Under the pieces are notes generated by a model, which saw only the letters and a program-made list of their open reading frames with translations, was not told the DNA's origin and made no database searches. Position numbers and translations under genes: made by a program. Positions 61,727 to 64,000 of a DNA stretch of 64,000 bases are shown piece after piece (the first letter of the stretch is position 1; each line of letters opens with the position of its first letter). Source of the stretch: Pseudonocardia sp. TRM90224 (GTDB taxonomy: Bacteria > Actinomycetota > Actinomycetes > Mycobacteriales > Pseudonocardiaceae); NCBI RefSeq assembly GCF_021245725.1, contig NZ_JAJGSX010000006.1, forward strand, positions 124,001 to 188,000, read 5' to 3'.

Positions 61727-64000
61727 GTGAACACCGAGCAGGGCCCCGCTCCCACGGCGGGCGGGCGTCCGGCGGTTGTGGTCGACCTGGCCAGGGCCGG
61801 GTTCGTCGACGCGGTCGAGGTCGGCAGGGGCGGGTTCGGCGTCGTCTTCCGGTGCCACCAGGAGGCGCTCAACCGGACGGTTGCGGTGAAGCTGCTGCAC
61901 ACCGACCTCGACACGGTGAGCCGGGAACGCTTCTTCCGCGAGGGCAGGGCGATGGGTGGGCTCTCCGGCCACCCCAACGTCGTCGACGTCCTGCAGGTCG
62001 GGGTCACCGACAGCGGCCGGCCCTACATCGTGATGCCGTTCCAGTCGCTCGACTCGCTGGCGGCGCGGGTGCGCCGCGACGGCCCGATCGGGTGGACGGA
62101 GGCCGTCCGCCTCGGGGTGCGGCTCGCCGGGGCGCTGGAGAGCGCCCACCGGGTCGGCACCCTGCACCGCGACGTGAAGCCGGCCAACATCCTGCTCTCC
62201 GACTACGGCGAGGCGCAGCTCACCGACTTCGGCATCGCTCGCATCGAGGGCGGCTTCGAGACCGCGACCGGCGCCTTCACCGGCTCGCTCTCCTACACGG
62301 CCCCCGAGGTGCTCAACGGGCACCCGCCGACGCCCGCCTCGGACATCTACGGCCTCGGCGCCGCGCTGTTCTCGATCATCGCGGGGCGAGCGGCCTTCGA
62401 GCGCCGCGAGGGCGAGGAGATCATCGCCCAGTTCCTGCGCATCACCGGGCAGCCCATCCCCGACCTGCGCGGCCACGGCGTGCCCGACGAGCTGTGCGCC
62501 GTGCTCGAACAGGCCATGGCGAAGAACCCGGCCGAGCGACCGGCGTCCGCCGAGGCGCTCGGGCACGAGCTGCAGGAGGTCCAGCGTGCGGCCGGCCTCC
62601 CGGTCGCCGAGATGGCGCTGCCGGTGAAGGCCCGCCCCACCACCACCGACGACGACCTGACGGAGGCCGCCGGGCCCGACGATCGCTCGCCGCGCCGCGT
62701 CTCCGGGCCGCTCCCGCTGGTCGACCGGCCGTGGACACCGGTGGCGCCGTTGCCGCGGCCGGACCGGTCGTCCACCTCGAACCCGTCGGTCGAGACCGGC
62801 AACTTCGGGCGCCCCGGCAACACGGGCGGTTCCGGCAACACCGGCAATACCGGGGGATCCGGTGCGGAAGTCGCCACCACCGCGTTGCCGCGCCAACCGA
62901 GCCCGAGCCCGCGCCCGGCAGCTCCGACGACCCAGGCCCCGACCCAGGCCCCGACGGAGGCGCTGCCACCGGTTGCGCCACCGCCGACGACCGGCAACGG
63001 GTCGGCTCCGCAGCCGTCGCCCGACCGGCGCCGCAGGCTCCCGGTGATGGCCGCGATCATCACCGCCGTCGCGCTGCTGGCCTCGCTGACCGTCGCCGGC
63101 GTGTTCGTGCTGCGGGGCCGCTCGACGGTGGACACGCCGCCGCTCGTGGACCCCGGTCCGCCCGCGGTCACCGAGATGGTGCCGCCCAGCGCGTGGCGGC
63201 CGCTGCGCGATTCACCGACCCCGCGCCAACAGGTTGCGACCACCGTCGCCGACGGCACCTTGTGGGTGCTCGGCGGGCTCACCGACGACGGCGCGAGCAC
63301 CGTCGTCGAGGGCTTCGACCCGGCGATCAACACCTGGAAGACGAGCCCCATCCCGCTGCCGGTCGCCCTGCACCACGCCATGGCGGCGACCTACCGCGGC
63401 GAGATCCTCGTGCTCGGCGGCTGGCAGCCCGTCGGCGCCGACCTCATCGGGATCAGCTCGAACAAGGTGTACTCGCAGACCGGCGGCAGCTGGCTCGAAC
63501 GTCCCGCGATGCTCAGCCCGCGGGTCGCCGGCGGCGCCGTCGTGATCGGCGACCGGATCATCGTCACCGGTGGGCAGGCCAACGGGCAGCTCGTGCCGAC
63601 CACCGAGATCTACGACGGCGAGAAGTGGACGAGGGGCCCGGACATCCCGACCCCGCGCGAGCACCTCGCGCTGGTCACCGACGGCACCTACGCGTACGCC
63701 ATCGGCGGGCGCAACCTCAACGCCAACAGCAACAGCGACGCCGTCGAGCGCTACGACCCGGTGGCGAACAAGTGGGAGAAGCTCGCGTCGCTCCCGACCC
63801 CGCGCGGCGGGATCGGCGCGGCCGTCGCCGACGGGCGGATCGTCGTCGTCGGGGGCGAGACGCCCACCACCGTGATGAACGACGTCGACGCGTTCGACAT
63901 CGCGTCGGGCACGTGGTCGCCGATGCCGAAGCTGCCCACCCCGCGGCACGGCGCCGCGGTGGGCGCGGTCGGCAAGACGATCTACGCGCTCGACGGTGCC
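61727..64000 (+). CDS. Receptor Ser/Thr protein kinase with extracellular Kelch propeller, partial
   Basis: A Hanks-type kinase running off the window (758 codons seen). Kinase domain 30-290: glycine loop VGRGGFGVVF, Lys55 in VAVKLL, HRDVKPAN (Asp149), DFG at Asp167. A Pro/Gly/Thr-rich juxtamembrane region (about 300-435, with GNTGGSGNTGNTGGSG) leads to one TM helix at about 441-462 (AAIITAVALLASLTVAGVFV). Outside are at least five Kelch blades (LWVLGGL, ILVLGGW, IIVTGGQ, YAIGGRN, IVVVGGE) and the start of a sixth. PASTA domains are absent. Ligand unknown; GTG start at 61727. Confidence 0.9.
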   Translation, partial: MNTEQGPAPTAGGRPAVVVDLARAGFVDAVEVGRGGFGVVFRCHQEALNRTVAVKLLHTDLDTVSRERFFREGRAMGGLSGHPNVVDVLQVGVTDSGRPYIVMPFQSLDSLAARVRRDGPIGWTEAVRLGVRLAGALESAHRVGTLHRDVKPANILLSDYGEAQLTDFGIARIEGGFETATGAFTGSLSYTAPEVLNGHPPTPASDIYGLGAALFSIIAGRAAFERREGEEIIAQFLRITGQPIPDLRGHGVPDELCAVLEQAMAKNPAERPASAEALGHELQEVQRAAGLPVAEMALPVKARPTTTDDDLTEAAGPDDRSPRRVSGPLPLVDRPWTPVAPLPRPDRSSTSNPSVETGNFGRPGNTGGSGNTGNTGGSGAEVATTALPRQPSPSPRPAAPTTQAPTQAPTEALPPVAPPPTTGNGSAPQPSPDRRRRLPVMAAIITAVALLASLTVAGVFVLRGRSTVDTPPLVDPGPPAVTEMVPPSAWRPLRDSPTPRQQVATTVADGTLWVLGGLTDDGASTVVEGFDPAINTWKTSPIPLPVALHHAMAATYRGEILVLGGWQPVGADLIGISSNKVYSQTGGSWLERPAMLSPRVAGGAVVIGDRIIVTGGQANGQLVPTTEIYDGEKWTRGPDIPTPREHLALVTDGTYAYAIGGRNLNANSNSDAVERYDPVANKWEKLASLPTPRGGIGAAVADGRIVVVGGETPTTVMNDVDAFDIASGTWSPMPKLPTPRHGAAVGAVGKTIYALDGA

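Overview
The window is a GC-rich chromosomal segment from an actinomycete. Gene order follows the Mycobacterium tuberculosis block amt-glnB-ffh ... rpsP-rimM-trmD-rplS-lepB-rnhB ... rpsB-tsf-pyrH-frr-cdsA-rlmN ... dxr-rip1-ispG ... PBP-map ... mtr-elaA (from memory, roughly Rv2920c to Rv2851c). Mycothione reductase, an MshC-type ligase, WhiG sigma factor, LigC/Prim-PolC repair proteins and frequent GTG and leaderless starts all fit a sporulating mycothiol-producing actinomycete. A Pseudonocardia-like member of the Pseudonocardiales is my best guess, but that is inference. No rRNA, tRNA, CRISPR, insertion sequence, integrase or phage genes were seen; XerC is the housekeeping recombinase.

Layout. 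1-1.2 kb: a truncated MFS gene (minus). 1.4-4.2 kb: ammonium transporter and PII behind a GlnR-like box, followed by two small P-loop kinases where relatives carry glnD. 4.3-9.3 kb: ffh, amidohydrolase, CPBP protease, then rpsP-khpA-rimM ending in a strong terminator. 9.3-10.1 kb: a self-contained HTH + Clp-N-domain module with twin operators. 10.2-10.7 kb: a nested palindromic intergenic element. 10.7-19.5 kb: trmD, rplS, lepB, rnhB, DUF2469, YraN, ComM, DprA, XerC and WhiG, tightly packed with overlaps. 19.5-25.4 kb: M23 peptidase, rpsB, tsf, pyrH, frr, cdsA and a methyltransferase. 25.5-28.7 kb: accessory membrane proteins and a SnoaL-like protein with striking operators. 28.7-33.5 kb: rlmN, TetR and a DNA-repair cluster (LigC, Mug glycosylase, Prim-Pol domain protein). 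33.5-40.3 kb: dxr, site-2 protease, HAD phosphatase, ispG, MFS and GNAT. 40.4-43.9 kb: SAV2177-type methyltransferase and a TetR-controlled ABC exporter. 44-50.6 kb: PBP lipoprotein, map, plsC, mycothione reductase and ElaA. 50.8-58.2 kb: LapA-like protein, MshC-like ligase, DEAD-box helicase, RIO kinase, MFS and YaaA. 58.2-60.8 kb: a cysteine-type leader peptide and the metY-metX operon. 61-64 kb: an FHA-HTH protein and a Ser/Thr kinase with an extracellular Kelch propeller, running off the end.

Several families of long near-perfect inverted repeats are scattered between genes: family A at 1231, 32147, 41198 and a diverged member near 60801; family B at 10458, 36621 and 48647; family C at 56888 and 57333; and degenerate GACTC/GAGTC arrays at 55273 and 57069. 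They are the main structure not explained by genes. A second recurring theme is a -10-like hexamer (TANNNT or similar) 6-7 nt before the start codon of at least a dozen genes, which implies many leaderless mRNAs and was used here to choose starts.

The most noteworthy systems are the autoregulated HTH/Clp-N pair, the Mug-LigC-PrimPol repair cluster, the metYX cysteine leader, the Kelch receptor kinase with its FHA-HTH partner, and the replacement of glnD.
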